Shown: positions 13,307-23,754 of the stretch, one piece after another
Numbering within the stretch: position 1 is the stretch's first letter
Layout: every line of letters begins with the position of its first letter
Assembly (NCBI GenBank): GCA_029931535.1
Contig: JAQPZY010001037.1
Span: 186,001-250,000 of the forward strand
Direction of reading: 5' to 3'
DNA: 64,000 bases
Source of the DNA: Margaritifera margaritifera
Lineage: Eukaryota > Mollusca > Bivalvia > Unionida > Margaritiferidae
The notes under the pieces: generated by a model
Seen by the model: only the letters and a program-made list of their open reading frames with translations
What the model was told of the DNA's origin: nothing
The model's database searches: none
Position numbers and translations under genes: made by a program

Positions 13307-13474
13307 ATGAATCAACAAGACCAATTCACTCTGATGAGTTACGAAGATAACGAAACCGGTCAGGGACCGGGGGTTGACTTGACCACCCCAGCAGATGGAA
13401 GGGAACGCCTCCACATCCTATCAGGCAGTACCTTCTTTCAGAAAAAATGGAACCTGTCCATCAATCCTAGCTGA
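13307..13474 (+). CDS. Possible short ORF of 55 codons, unrecognised
   Basis: An open frame starts at an ATG 38 bp after a TATA box and ends TGA. The product is polar with no signal peptide, TM segment or motif that I know. It overlaps the hammerhead-like core, so the base pairing there may be chance, or the frame may be chance. I favour the RNA structure. Low confidence as a gene. Confidence 0.2.
   Translation: MNQQDQFTLMSYEDNETGQGPGVDLTTPADGRERLHILSGSTFFQKKWNLSINPS
13321..13395 (+). ncRNA. Hammerhead-ribozyme-like core
   Basis: CTGATGA (13,331-13,337) is followed by a 4-bp helix GTTA/TAAC with loop CGAAGA (13,338-13,351), then GAAA (13,352-13,355) and a 5-bp helix CCGGT/ACCGG (13,356-13,370). 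All invariant core bases between C3 and A15.1 are present and helix II begins with the required G-C pair. What I cannot place with confidence is the UH cleavage dinucleotide and helix I. A pairing of AACC (13,354-13,357) with GGTT (13,372-13,375) would give an unusual GUU site. Hammerhead cores are known from Penelope-like elements and retrozymes of invertebrates, which may be the source here. Confidence 0.5.
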
Positions 13475-13869
13475 ACCAGAAAATGTTGCATCTAGTAAGT
13501 TTTTATTTTGCCTGCTTTAGAATTAAATTATGGTTTAAAGTTTTTCTGTAATGTCACAAATCGTAAACCTTTCTGCTTAATTGCCGTCTACTTGACTGTA
13601 AAGCCTGTATATGTTTCCCTGTCATATTCGCACACCCGCACTACCTCTTTAGTCTTCTTTATCTCTTGATCAGCATCGGAAACAATTGGATATTTTTGGT
13701 CACGTTTTCTCCAGGCCAGGATGTCAGTTGTTGTAAAAAGTGTTTTTATTTATATGATTTCATGTTTCAATCAATATTATTTTGATGTCGATTTAGAGGT
13801 ACAACTCTGTTTAAAGGGTTTCTAAAAAAAATAAAAAATACTGTACTTTAGACCCAGACGGCTTTATTA

Positions 13870-13874
<5 letters not shown>

Positions 13875-13906
<32 letters not shown>
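13875..13906. repeat. Poly(T) tract
   Basis: About 32 uninterrupted T. It may be the tail of a minus-strand retroposed sequence, but no source element is evident. Confidence 0.9.
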
Positions 13907-13907
<1 letters not shown>

Positions 13908-14475
13908 TGCATTTTGTTTCTAAGGCATTGTATTGCAGGCAATTCACACAGAGACTTGATTGCATAGGGAAAATGTTTTTATCACTGAAGTAGTGATATC
14001 TCATAAGGTCAAATTTAGTTGCATTTAGTAACTACGCAAGTGCGAATGTTTGCCTTGTATGTTAAGGCAAGTTATCACTGATACATACAGCAACGTTCTT
14101 TATCTCCCGGATATATAACAAAGGAGGGGATATCGCTGTCCTTCTGTCTAAATATTTTTGTTTCCAGAGCATAACTCTCTAATTGTTTATGCTATTTCAA
14201 CAAAATTTTGTACACGTTTCGCAAGTTATATATGTATGTGCCTTTTGATACATACAATTTTACGCATTCAGTATATCAGTATATGTTATGTTACAATGGA
14301 AACAAAGTGTAGCTCAAGTAATATATAAATTAAGAGTGATCTGGACCACAAGCAGGGGATAAGAGGGATATATCATATCAAGATGACTCTTAATTCTTGT
14401 TCTCTTTTTTCATTTTCACGTCATGCATATCAGTACATCTTACTTTAAAATGGTACACTTTACACTTTCACCTTT

Positions 14476-14478
<3 letters not shown>

Positions 14479-14543
<65 letters not shown>
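14479..14543. repeat. (TA)n microsatellite
   Basis: About 32 uninterrupted TA units. Confidence 0.95.
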
Positions 14544-14549
<6 letters not shown>

Positions 14550-14711
14550 GTTAGAGGTTACATACATTGATTCTGATTATTTTATTAATTGGCATTGTAA
14601 TACTTTGCATGTGCCGGTAAGAATTAATTTTAATAATGTTATATGAATGCAGAATACTTCCTGGATATGAGATTCATTTGTTTCCTAGATATGTATTTGT
14701 TTTAATTTCAG

Positions 14712-14810
14712 GAAACATTCCAGATGCAGTAGATAAACAGTGGGTGTTTGATTGTATAATTAGAGGAGCTTTGCAAAATACTAAAGAATACCTGATCAGC
14801 TCTAAAGAAG
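14712..14810 (+). CDS. Candidate isolated exon resembling the end of a BRCT domain
   Basis: A 99-bp open segment lies between a pyrimidine-rich acceptor (TTTTAATTTCAG) and a GTAACT donor, both in phase 1. It encodes about 33 residues including KQWVFDCIIRGALQNTKEYL. The pattern W..DCI..G.L....YL is that of the last helix and strand of BRCT domains, phosphopeptide-binding modules of DNA-repair proteins. No neighbouring exon of the same gene is recognisable, so it could be one exon of a gene with large introns or a stray fragment. Confidence 0.4.
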
Positions 14811-14825
14811 GTAACTAATGTGTTA

Positions 14826-15060
14826 CATTTTGTTTTTGCTCACCCGGCCTGAGGTCAAGTGAACTAATGGTATGGCCCATCATCCGTTGTGTTGTCCAGT
14901 ATCCCTCAACAAATGCTATTTTCATCTTCTCAGAAACTGCCAGACCAGTTTCAGCTAACCTTGGCACAGAGTATCCTAGTATAAAGCCCTTTCAAATGTG
15001 TGCAAATGATGCTGATCGAACATCAAATATGGCTGTTGTTGCTGAAAATTAAAAAAACTT
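14826..15060 (+). repeat. Degenerate interspersed repeat with an incidental ORF
   Basis: The sequence from GCTCACCCGGCCTGAGGTC, through TCTCAGAAACTGCCAGACC and TTCAGCTAACCTTGGCACAGAG, has the look of an abundant molluscan repeat that I know from its pattern (apply caution: no search was run). The 61-codon frame across it has no protein motif. Confidence 0.4.
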
Positions 15061-15389
15061 CAAACCATGTGTTCTCCAAAACCGCTGATCATATTTGACA
15101 GAAAGCATCACGGTATGAAGACCACCGTTACTTAAGAATGGAAAATCCTTTAAATGACTTTCTCAAAAACCTCTCAACAGAAATTGACTCAATTTTACTA
15201 TAAAAAATTTTTTCTGGCTTTTAAGTTTGTACACATATTTCTAATCTGCCATCAAACGTTGTTACTGTTACTTAAACTAGAAAAACCTTTAATAACTTCT
15301 TCCAAACAACCACTTACCCCCTGTGGACTTCATAGTGTAGAATTGGACCAATGTATGCTTCTTCGTAGCATTAGAGGCAATTAATGGAT

Positions 15390-15590
15390 GCAGAAGCCAT
15401 GATGGCTCAGTGATTAGACTACCTGGCTCGTGACTGAAAGGGTGTGTGTTTGAATCATTCCATTGGATCAGCTTAGGTCAGCTATCATAGTATGTTCTTG
15501 GGCAAGGGACCATACTCTAGTTGCCATGGCACTCATTACTTGTGTTGCTGTGCTGTAAAAGCACCAAACCAACAACTAAACAAGCACTTA
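15390..15590 (+). mobile_element. tRNA-derived SINE, copy 1
   Basis: An A-box-like TGGCTCAGTGATTAGACTACC and a B-box-like GTTTGAATCATTCC in tRNA spacing are followed by CTTGGGCAAGGGACCAT, the type of conserved core seen in CORE-type SINEs. The same parts, in the same order, recur at 16,915-17,105. Confidence 0.6.
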
Positions 15591-15599
15591 ACAGAATTT

Positions 15600-16910
15600 G
15601 ATCAAATTTGACAGAAAGTGTTCTAGCTTGAACACCTTTCAGATTTATATACATGATATTGTTCTGCCATCAAATATGACTGCTATCATTAAAAGTAGAA
15701 AAGCATTTGCATAACTTCATCTTTAAAAAAAAGAATAAAGCTGACCAGAATTTGACCAACTTTGACCCAATGTGTCCTGGCATAGGGACCTTTTAATATT
15801 GAATAAGTTGTGGTGATAGATACTTTAATTATGTTACCTACTGATACTATTTATAACAGTGTTTAACTGGTGAAATGAAATGAGTTGACCTGACAGTATC
15901 ATGACCGTTAGCTCTTAAATACAACAGGACATATATCATGTATGATGATTACACTGAAACCGAATTAAAAGATAGAACTAAAGCACGAATTTCACTTGAC
16001 AAAACTTAGTTAATTGGCACTTATTTCTTAAAGTGCTGCCACCAGTAGGCATTACTCATATTTTCATGGATCAAAATATCATCAAATATCTTTATTTACA
16101 GTGTACTGAGAACTTTTTTTGTATAGAAAAAGAGAAAACGTATGAAAATGTAAGCCTTCTTAGTTATTAGTTGCGAATTTCATGATGTTGACTCAGATTT
16201 TCAGGCACTATCCGCCATTTTGAAGATAAAATGAACCATATAACAAAGTTTCATTTACTAGTTTTGATCGAGATTTTCTTCACTTTCAACAAATAGGGGC
16301 CAATTCTTTTGGTATTGTCTAGAAAAAAATGGGATCTACACCTGAGCCCGCGTTATAAGCGGGATTGTGAGTTATCTGGGGGCAAGTTATCGAGGGAGAT
16401 GTGTAAATCTATGCATGACTACAAAATAGAGTATATTTGTTAATTTAGGGTCCCATCTTCAAGGTCAAAGTGTCAGATCAACATTTTCAGTTTTCATTTT
16501 GTTTTTGTTTTTTCTCTTTTTTCTGTTCCTTATCTCTAAATATGTTTGAAATAAGATGAACCATGATGCATACAGGTAGTGCTGCTGTAAGGTTTGTTGC
16601 ATATCAAGGTCAAAGTCACATCGATGTACTTTGTTCTGCTCATTTAATACATAGCCATTTAATATAGAGTATTTGGTATATGTACTGTTTTTCATTAAAA
16701 AGAAATTTCAGTTTTTGTGACATATCCATATCACTAATCTTTAATTTCTTACTGCAACTCCTCCTAATCATCCAATATGGCCACCATGGTGGCCATCTTG
16801 AAAATGTTATTGCTACTCCTCCTCAGATGATGGTCATATTGACACGGGGTTTTCACCAAATGACTTCTTATATTGTCTAGCTGGTCTTAAATGAAAAGTC
16901 CCCGTCGTAA
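15600..16910. other. Gene-free interval between the SINEs
   Basis: I see no coding exon, structured RNA or mobile element that I can name. Some stretches (CAAATATGACTGCTATCATT, ATATGGCCACCATGGTGGCC) look like diverged copies of local repeats. Confidence 0.4.
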
Positions 16911-16914
16911 GAGG

Positions 16915-17105
16915 CGATTTGTGGAGGCAGGAGCCACAGTAGCACAGTGATTAACATGCCAGACTTGTGACCGAAAAGATGCAGGTTCAGATCATACCAC
17001 AAGATCAGTCTGTGTCAGCTACTCTGGTGTGTCCTTGGGCAAGGCACTCTAGTCTCGTGCCTTGGCACTAAATAACCTGTACCATAAAACACCAAAACAC
17101 ACCTA
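16915..17105 (+). mobile_element. tRNA-derived SINE, copy 2
   Basis: CACAGTGATTAACATGCC, GCAGGTTCAGATCATACC and CCTTGGGCAAGGCACTCTAG repeat the A box, B box and core of copy 1 in the same orientation. The copies differ at many positions, so they are old. Confidence 0.6.
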
Positions 17106-18150
17106 AATGAAAATGGTGAGCAACTTACGCATTAGATGGCTCCTGCGGTGGTCATCTTGAAAATCTTATCACTCAAATATATTAGAAATGGTTACAACAC
17201 TCGTGAGTTAACAAGAAGAAATGGTCTTATCTTGGATTCCTGGAAATTCTTAAAGGCCAGTAAAGTGTCGGTCGGTCCCTTTCAGAGACTCTTAAACATT
17301 TCAACATGTAGCTATTCCTCCTATCATAGCCTAGATGACATTTTTATTGCTTCCTTTCAGACAGAAATCGAAGAAAGTGTTGGCACTGAAGGATCCAGCA
17401 ACGTTGTAGTGGACCAGTTGGTGCCTTTTGTGCAAACAGCAACTCTTGTTGATGTCAACGAACAAGATACATAAGCCGAACTTAAGGTTGCTGAGGAAGA
17501 AACTTCCACCATCGATGCAAGTTCAAGCACAGGCTGAATCTGTTAATGACATACTTGTTTCTTACTCAACTGCGGAAGTCACATACTGGGCTTTCAAACC
17601 TGAATATGCAATGGCTATTAAGAAATTGTTGCAGACAGGCTCCATAGCTTAAAAATAGAAAATATCTTTTAAATTAGTCCAAAGGGACCAATATGGGATC
17701 AGTTATGTTACAAGTATAGCCTCTGTCACGAAAAGAGAACTTCATCAAGAGAACTTCAACCATTCATATTTTCAATGCAGCAGTATACCCTTATACATCA
17801 GTCAGTGCACATTACAGTTTTGCTACACATAGGCTAGATGATAGCTGGATAGGATCACCTGTAAAGAGGTATGAATTGCAACTAGTCATTGACATTGGAA
17901 GATTGGCAGAGCACCATTGTCTTTCTTATAAAGCGGCGAAGCGTTTGGCAGAAATAGTTGAAGCTGGGGGTGATCTTCCTGATTGGTTACTGATGCCAGG
18001 TTTTTTCTTACCATCACAAACCAAAAGCACTTGATGGAAAATTACCCAGATTTGCTAAATAAAGACATTGAAATTGATCAATCTCATTGGAGGACCAAAA
18101 CATGAAATAGTACACTATATTAAGGAGGTTACTTAGAAAATGGGACTGTA
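17100..18150 (+). pseudogene. Broken open segments, possible transposon or gene remnant
   Basis: Overlapping open segments at about 17,136-17,474 and 17,428-17,652 change frame without splice signals, and weak coding-like text continues towards 18,110. I do not recognise the protein and there is no motif that I would trust. The TA-flanked MITE lies just to the right. Confidence 0.25.
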
Positions 18151-18197
18151 ACAAGGGAAAGGTTTAAGAAAACAAAAGACAGGCCTTTGTCATTTTA

Positions 18198-18397
18198 TAG
18201 TCTATTCTTCTGACTTCTAAAGCTAAGAGCTGCCCAATTTCACAACATTCTGTGCCCAATAAAAATCAACAGTCCTTGGAAAGAAGAAAACCCAGTATTG
18301 CTTGCAGCTTAAATCGTATAGCTTCAACTACTTTTCTGCCATAAATATTATTTGAAATTGGGCAGCTCTTAGCTTTAGAAGTCAGAAGAATAGACTA
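18198..18397. mobile_element. 200-bp foldback MITE flanked by TA
   Basis: Arms 18,198-18,242 and 18,353-18,397 are perfect 45-bp inverted repeats, starting TAGTCTATTC. A TA dinucleotide flanks both ends (18,196-18,197 and 18,398-18,399), as in Tc1/mariner-type insertions. The 110-bp interior has no ORF. Perfect arms imply a young insertion or ongoing correction. Confidence 0.85.
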
Positions 18398-18514
18398 TAT
18401 TTTACCTATGAGACTTGCCTTAATTGATGTTGCTTATCATTACATGCTGGTTGTGAATGTCGATCTTTATATAAAATAGTCAGTACAATATCCATTTCTG
18501 GCCCACTCTTAAAG

Positions 18515-18820
18515 TTGTCGGATTCACAGAGTGAGACAGTACATAAGATTTTCCTTACACCACAATTCAGGTGGCGTTATTTCCCTCTTCCAGAACGTGC
18601 AAACTTTACTGTGATGGGTGGAAAATGCATAACTAAGATGAGGCTCGATGAATGTTTTCCTTATGATCTTCAGCTATACATGGACTTTCATGACGATATC
18701 TTCAACGTACCTAGTAAGTTCTCTGCGAAGAAAGAGGATAATCTACATTTCACATCTTGTCCATCGCTCTGTGGATGTCCAACTGGCATCACAAAACATC
18801 AGTTCTTTCGAAGTTTTTGA
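18515..18820 (+). CDS. Unrecognised 101-codon ORF
   Basis: Opens with ATG, encodes a polar protein with KCITKMRLDECFPYDLQLYM and a cysteine cluster near the end (SCPSLCGCP). No clear domain. It may be a fragment of the same decayed element as the segments to its left. The downstream few hundred bases show nothing further. Confidence 0.2.
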   Translation: MSDSQSETVHKIFLTPQFRWRYFPLPERANFTVMGGKCITKMRLDECFPYDLQLYMDFHDDIFNVPSKFSAKKEDNLHFTSCPSLCGCPTGITKHQFFRSF

Positions 18821-19046
18821 TCTCAGCTCTGTTGTGGGCCATCCATGAAGTCGACGACGACTGAACAATTCGCCACCGTCTTTCGGCTAGTCTAAACATC
18901 GATAGATTAGTACGCAGTCAGAAGGATATATGTTAAATGTCAGTGCTGGGCTAGGACATTGCAATTCCAGACATACTTCGAACAGCTAGTCCTGCTAAAG
19001 TCTTTAATGACGAGTGTAACATTACCACGTGACCTCACAAATCCTT

Positions 19047-19457
19047 TTAACACGTAATAATAATCTGTATATGGTACATTGGAACAGGTGTATTGTGAGA
19101 ACACGTATCAACCACTTGTAAATAGACGTAACCGGGTTGGGTATGGTAATCCTGCACAATGAAGAAATGTATCTTCTCGTCCTCACAAACAAATAGCTCT
19201 ATAATTGCCACTGCATCACCTTGATTAATAAAAAAATCTGCAGTTGAAAACATTACAGATCCTGTGGATCCCTCATTCCTGCTGCCTAACATGTACAGCC
19301 TGGCGTTGGCATTTGGCAATGTGAAATAATCACGTTCCATAGTACTTCTAATGCTGTGGCAACACTGGCATTTCGTCTCTGCCCTAAACGAGCATCTGAC
19401 ATTGTCAAAGCAAACTGGACAATCTCTCTGACATAGGACCGTAGTAGCCTTGAACAT
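19047..19457 (-). CDS. Unrecognised cysteine-rich 136-codon ORF
   Basis: The N-terminus carries cysteine pairs (CQRDCPVCFDNVRC, CQCCHS) that could bind zinc, followed by a beta-rich stretch (AVAIIELFVCEDEKIHFFIV). I do not recognise the family. Isolated and without splice or promoter support; it may be a transposase fragment. The ATG sits at 19,457 and the frame ends TGA/TAA near a run of weak repeats. Confidence 0.3.
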   Translation of the reverse strand: MFKATTVLCQRDCPVCFDNVRCSFRAETKCQCCHSIRSTMERDYFTLPNANARLYMLGSRNEGSTGSVMFSTADFFINQGDAVAIIELFVCEDEKIHFFIVQDYHTQPGYVYLQVVDTCSHNTPVPMYHIQIIITC

Positions 19458-19459
19458 TT

Positions 19460-20620
19460 TGATCTATATTACCTGAAATGATGGCAGTTCAATAATTAAA
19501 TCAGAAAAGTTGAAAACAATGATCTTTTGAAACATTGAAAACAAAATGCAATCAAACTATTTTGAAAGTGTGTTTCTCGGACATTTTCATAACGATTTTA
19601 TTTATAAAGAGTCGCCCTCAGAACCTAAGTTATGCCCGTATTGTCTCAAGATCAACTATAAACAATGGCAAAGGAAAGTAACATATAAGAAAAAGCATTT
19701 GTAGTCAAGTTTGAGTCAACATTATATAAGCTGTACATCGAGGGCTGCTTTAAATTTAGAAATATAAAATGTTTATTCCGCTTTATTTTTGGCACTTTTT
19801 GTCCCACAATATTAGTGTAATGTGCGATTATTGATGCTAAGTTTTCTGTTAGGAAATTCTGATTACAAACAATAATAAATCATTGAAATGTACTTTCTTT
19901 TTTATGGTTTTATTTTGTTTTTGTTTTGTTTTGTTTTTTTGCGGGTGGGGGTGGGTGGGTGGGTCTATTAATATCCTATAATGTGCACGAAAATCTTGAA
20001 AATCACAACACTGTGATAATCACTTTTTGAGTACACAAGTTTGTCAGCTTCTTTGCAAATAGATTCCACCACTTATGAAAGTATACAATAGACATCTATA
20101 CATTTATCGTCCATGCCCAGATAGTGTCACTGAACTTTACCACAGGGATGGTGCACTTTTTGAACCCCCCCCCAATAAAAAAAGACAGAAAAACGAAAGG
20201 AAAAAAAGAAAACTGAGCGAAGCCAATTGGTAACAATCAGTTCTACATTACCAGAATAAGGCTTGGTATATACATCTCAACGTTATGCGAGAGTATGGTT
20301 GAGCGGGAGTATCTGATCTGAAGGAAAATTAATCTTGTTCAACCAATCTCTAACGTGACTCCAAGAGATCCAGCGAGAATCTGGTTAAGATCTCTAAAAA
20401 TAATTGTTACCGATATGTAATGTTCAGTTTTTTTTCTCCTTCTTCTTTGTTTTATTTAATCGTTTGTTCGTTTGTTGTGCACATTTTATATATCGCATAG
20501 TACTGTGACACTGTTTATGCACAGATGAGAAATATAAACATCTCTATTATGTACTGAAGAGGTGCTAGAAAGCACTGGCAATAGTGAGTAAAAAGCTTAA
20601 TTTGTTTCAAAGACCCATAC
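19460..20620. other. Gene-free AT-rich interval
   Basis: Contains a GT/GGGT-rich patch (about 19,940-19,965) and A- and T-runs. No gene, RNA or element recognised. Confidence 0.5.
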
Positions 20621-20624
20621 ACTG

Positions 20625-21165
20625 AATGTTAAGCCTCAGACCAAATTGGGTCTGAATCCATGAAGTCCTTTAAAAGTTACTGAATGGAAACAAAATAAAA
20701 AAATAAAAAAATAAATATCTGTAAATTACTGTCCATACTCATAAATGAATTGTAAAACGAATGTGCAATTTTTCGTAGACTTTTCTTTTGAAAATAACAC
20801 TGGACCACAATTTAATTTGAAATTGTAGTTCATACTGCTATCCAACAGTTACTGATGCGTACAAAAGTCAATAGGGTAAAGCCATTAGTGCAGTGAGTGA
20901 TAAAGTTAGAGATACCGTTTAAATGATTTCCAACAGCGACTGACGGGTTTTTTTAAGTGGTAATATCGTGATACAGCTTTAGGCTCACAATAATATTACT
21001 CGACACTTTTATTTGTTATGTCCCTGTGATATCTGCAGAGAGTGCATCTGGTGTTGTCCAGGTCTTTCCGTCACGTCATGTGAATTCCCGCATATTTTGT
21101 TTCCATTCAGTAACTTTTAAAGGACTTCATGGATTCAGACCCAATTTGGTCTGAGGCTTAACATT
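20625..21165. repeat. 72-bp perfect inverted repeat
   Basis: Positions 20,625-20,696 and 21,094-21,165 are exact inverted copies around a 397-bp spacer. The arms belong to the tandem repeat that follows, so the left one is an inverted unit of that family. Confidence 0.85.
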
Positions 21166-21770
21166 TATATGATCTCGGTCACGTGTGATTTTCACCCATT
21201 TTGCAGCAACATTATTGTGAGTTGTAGACACCATTTGACGTAGAACTTTATCATTCATTTGCATCATGATTTTATTTCCGCACAAAAACTTTTGAGAGGA
21301 CTTCATGGGTATAAATCAGATTTGGTATGAGGCTTAACATGAAGAAGACCTAGGTCAAGTTTTATATTCACCATTTTCAAAAAAAAAATTAACTGAAGTA
21401 TGATCCCTATTTGACTTCAAACTTTTCCCTTCCGTTGCTTCATAATTATGTTTAAACGCGATAACTTTTGAACGACTATATGGATTCAGACTAAATTTGG
21501 TTAGAGCTGTTACATTAAGAACCCCTATCTCAAGTTTGATTTCCACCATTTTCCAACACAATTACATGGAGTTATGGCTCCGGTTTCACTTAAAACTTTG
21601 TTCTTTCCATTACAATTTTATTCTGCTCACAAAATTTTAAAGAACTTAATGGATTCAAACCAACTTTGGTATGAAGCTTTATGTTAAAAAGACCAAAGTC
21701 ACTTTACTTGTCACTATTTTCTGACAATATTTTACAGTGATGATCCCGTTTTCTACTTAAAATTTTGCCT
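21094..21770 (+). repeat. About 175-bp tandem repeat, four diverged units
   Basis: The block with GACTTCATGGATTCAGAC and TTTGGT.TGAGGCTTAACAT recurs at about 21,120, 21,298, 21,473 and 21,645. Later copies are progressively more diverged. No coding sequence. Confidence 0.75.
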
Positions 21771-21903
21771 TCAGTTGCATCATATTGGCAGGAGCATACT
21801 TGTCATATTGACACAATTCTAGTTAAATGCTTGTTAAACATGTTTACTGGAAAGTTTAGCAAAGGACATAGTGGTGCTTAAAGCCGACGTTCGACATTTT
21901 GAT

Positions 21904-21909
21904 TATAAT
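21904..21909. repeat. Target-site duplication, left copy (TATAAT)
   Basis: TATAAT directly precedes the element's first base and is repeated exactly at 41,740-41,745. Six bases is the hallmark duplication length of Polinton/Maverick insertion by a retroviral-type integrase. Confidence 0.95.
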
Positions 21910-22210
21910 AGTAGTTGTATGTGGGTACTGGGGTACAAAAATGGCACTTGGGGTACAAACGGGAATTTAACATGGAGATGGCACTTGGGGTATAAACGGG
22001 AATTTAGCATTGTGGGCCTCTACGGGTACAAACCGGAATTGAGCATTGGGGCACTTGGGGTACCAACGGGAATCGAACAGGTGTGTGGGGTACTTGGGGA
22101 TCAAACGGAAAAGGAACGGGAAAAGAAAACAAAGGGAGAGATAGAAGTAGAGCAATCATGGAAAAATTTATCTTTTCTTGAAAAATGGGTGGCCCTGAAA
22201 ACGGCCGTTG
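21910..22210 (+). repeat. Left terminal inverted repeat
   Basis: Begins AGTAGTTGTATGTGGGTACT and matches the complement of 41,439-41,739. It contains several copies of a short sub-repeat around CACTTGGGGTACAAACGGGAA. Its inner end holds a histone-type stem-loop (22,191-22,206), so part of a gene's 3' processing signal lies in the repeat. Confidence 0.95.
22191..22206 (-). terminator. Histone-type mRNA 3' stem-loop 1, with downstream element
   Basis: On the minus strand GGCCGTTTTCAGGGCC is followed by ACCCA and then TTCAAGAAAAGATAAA (about 22,170-22,183). The layout is 6-bp stem, UUUC loop, ACCCA, purine-rich element like the U7 snRNA site. One stem pair is mismatched (G opposite G) where the right-end copy is perfect. 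It lies 12 nt after the stop of the gene ending at 22,219. Confidence 0.8.
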
Positions 22211-22218
22211 GAGGAGGA

Positions 22219-22816
22219 TTACTTTTTCCTCCAACATTGAGTGAAGAAGCCTAGGAAGGTGGTGTGAGATTTTTTCTTCTTCTGGAGTGGTGGTGGTGGA
22301 TTGGGCAGCCAGTCGGGATGTTCCATTCGTCTGAACTTATCCTGGATTTTCATCCAGTTTAAATTCAGGCGTTGAAATTCCTTTTCTTTCCTGGCTTGCT
22401 CTTTCTTACTTCTTTCGAGAGCCCACAAGATCTTAATGTGGGCTACTTCTAGCTCCAAAACTTTTTTTTAATAATAATTTTGTCGTGTGAAGATTTATCT
22501 CTTCACGCCTGACGCTACTGGCGGGTGGATAGATCCAACAATCTTCCTTCACTTGGTGTAGGAAGTATTCCACCCCATCCAGTAAGTCGAGGGCCGACTT
22601 GATAAAACCCACACGACAAGGAGCCGAAGAAGTCTTTTGCGATTCCTCCACCAAGACATCCTTCACCAGCCTCCTCGCTGAAGTGAGAGCCGCTAGTTGG
22701 CTGGTGATGTATGGTTTGGTGGTAGGATATCTCCACCAACACTCCAACCTTTCCACTAAAGACTCCACACCCATCATCACATCCCAGGCTTCCTGCAATA
22801 GCTCTACAGTATTCAT
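22219..22816 (-). pseudogene. Accessory gene 1 (unknown), frameshifted
   Basis: Starts at ATG 22,816, 43 nt after a TATA box. The first frame runs 127 codons and a second, continuing frame ends at 22,219. The shift falls at an 8-T run (22,462-22,469), so about 200 residues were originally encoded. The start (MNTVELLQEAWDVMMGVESL) is helical and the tail is Lys/Glu-rich with a Pro run (PNPPPPL). No known domain. It shares promoter and 3'-end architecture with the next two genes leftward-reading, and all three start with similar amphipathic helices, so they may be an old gene family. Confidence 0.6.
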
Positions 22817-22858
22817 TCTTCAGTTGAAGTGTGAATAGCGCAACTGCGGAAGGCACCG

Positions 22859-22905
22859 CTTTATATGCTAGAAGTGCGGACGTGAAGGAAAACATCCCTT
22901 TTTTT
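22859..22905 (-). promoter_or_regulatory. Shared promoter module, copy 1
   Basis: The minus strand reads GATGTTTTCCTTCACGTCC, GCACTTCTAG, CATATAAAGCGGTGCC. The TATA box is at 22,859-22,865. Nearly the same block precedes the gene at 24,171-24,593, and a partial one precedes that at 23,195-23,542. Confidence 0.7.
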
Positions 22906-23190
22906 CCAAAACATAATTTTTTTATCAAACACAAAAAAACACAGACACAGTGCGCGGACCTAAAAGAAAGTATTTTTGATAAACGTTTTATACATACACA
23001 CACAATCCTTTTTTAAATTTTTATTTTTTTATTAAAACACACCACACCATCCTTTTTTTTTTATCAAACATACTCTATACAAACACACTCTACAAACACA
23101 TACCAGGAAATGGCTAATTTTGTTTTTGGAGTGGGTGAAAAAACAAACACACTCTATACAAACACACAAATATACACACACCTATATATG
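22906..23190. repeat. AC/T-rich intergenic low-complexity sequence 1
   Basis: Repeats of the type TTTTTATCAAACACAAACACA fill the gap. The same kind of sequence recurs at 23,755-24,090, suggesting that promoter, gene and spacer were duplicated together. Confidence 0.6.
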
Positions 23191-23194
23191 GCAA

Positions 23195-23542
23195 TCATGG
23201 AAAATTAATATTTTCTTGTGAAATGGGTGGCCATGAAAAGGGCCGTTTGGTTTTAAAGTTCATATAGAGGTGCGGGCACCTCCCTGGCTTGGCCCGACAA
23301 GCGGGAGAGCTCCCTCCCCATGTTGCTGCACTCATGCAGCGCTTGGAGCTGTTATCCAGGATACACGGAGGATGGGTCGCTTCCGACTCCCACTCCTCCT
23401 TCTCCTCCATCATCAGGTGGGGTCTGATGGGCTCCTTCTTATTCTCCTGTTCCTCCTTCTCCCTCTTCTCCACTTCATGGAGGAGGTGCCAGGCCACCTC
23501 TAAATGAACTCGAATCTGACGAACGATTTCTATTTTATTCAT
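23195..23542 (-). pseudogene. Accessory gene 2 (unknown)
   Basis: Starts MNKIEIVRQIRVHLEVAWHL about 40 nt after a TATA-like TATATTAAA. A Glu/Lys-rich helix follows. The open frame reads through its own stem-loop to 23,195, whereas another frame stops at 23,253-23,255, only 8 nt before the stem-loop. A small indel in the second half has therefore probably displaced the real stop. Function unknown; see the shared architecture of accessory gene 1. Confidence 0.5.
23229..23244 (-). terminator. Histone-type mRNA 3' stem-loop 2
   Basis: GGCCCTTTTCATGGCC, then ACCCA and CACAAGAAAATATTAA. One stem mismatch (C opposite T); loop and purine element kept. Confidence 0.75.
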
Positions 23543-23579
23543 CTTGATGAATAAGTGGGGTAGCTCTATCGGGGAAGGT

Positions 23580-23680
23580 TTTAATATACTTTAAGTGCGG
23601 ACGTAAAGGAAAACATCCCTTTCCAAACAAAAAAACATTACTCACACTATCCGCGTCTGACGTTATTCCTATGACGTCAT
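23580..23680 (-). promoter_or_regulatory. Promoter of accessory gene 2 with CRE-like site
   Basis: TATATTAAA on the minus strand at 23,580-23,588, the shared GATGTTTTCC..TACGTCCGCACTT block just upstream, and a palindromic ATGACGTCAT (23,671-23,680), a full ATF/CREB consensus. Confidence 0.6.
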
Positions 23681-23754
23681 TCTAGGCTTCGCTGATTTTG
23701 CACTCCATCACCCTTACCCCAAAACACAGACCCAGTGCGCGGACCTAAAAGAAA

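Noticed and set aside
15394..15465. A functional tRNA gene
   Set aside because: A- and B-box-like blocks are present, but there is no cloverleaf, and the sequence continues as a SINE found again at 16.9 kb.
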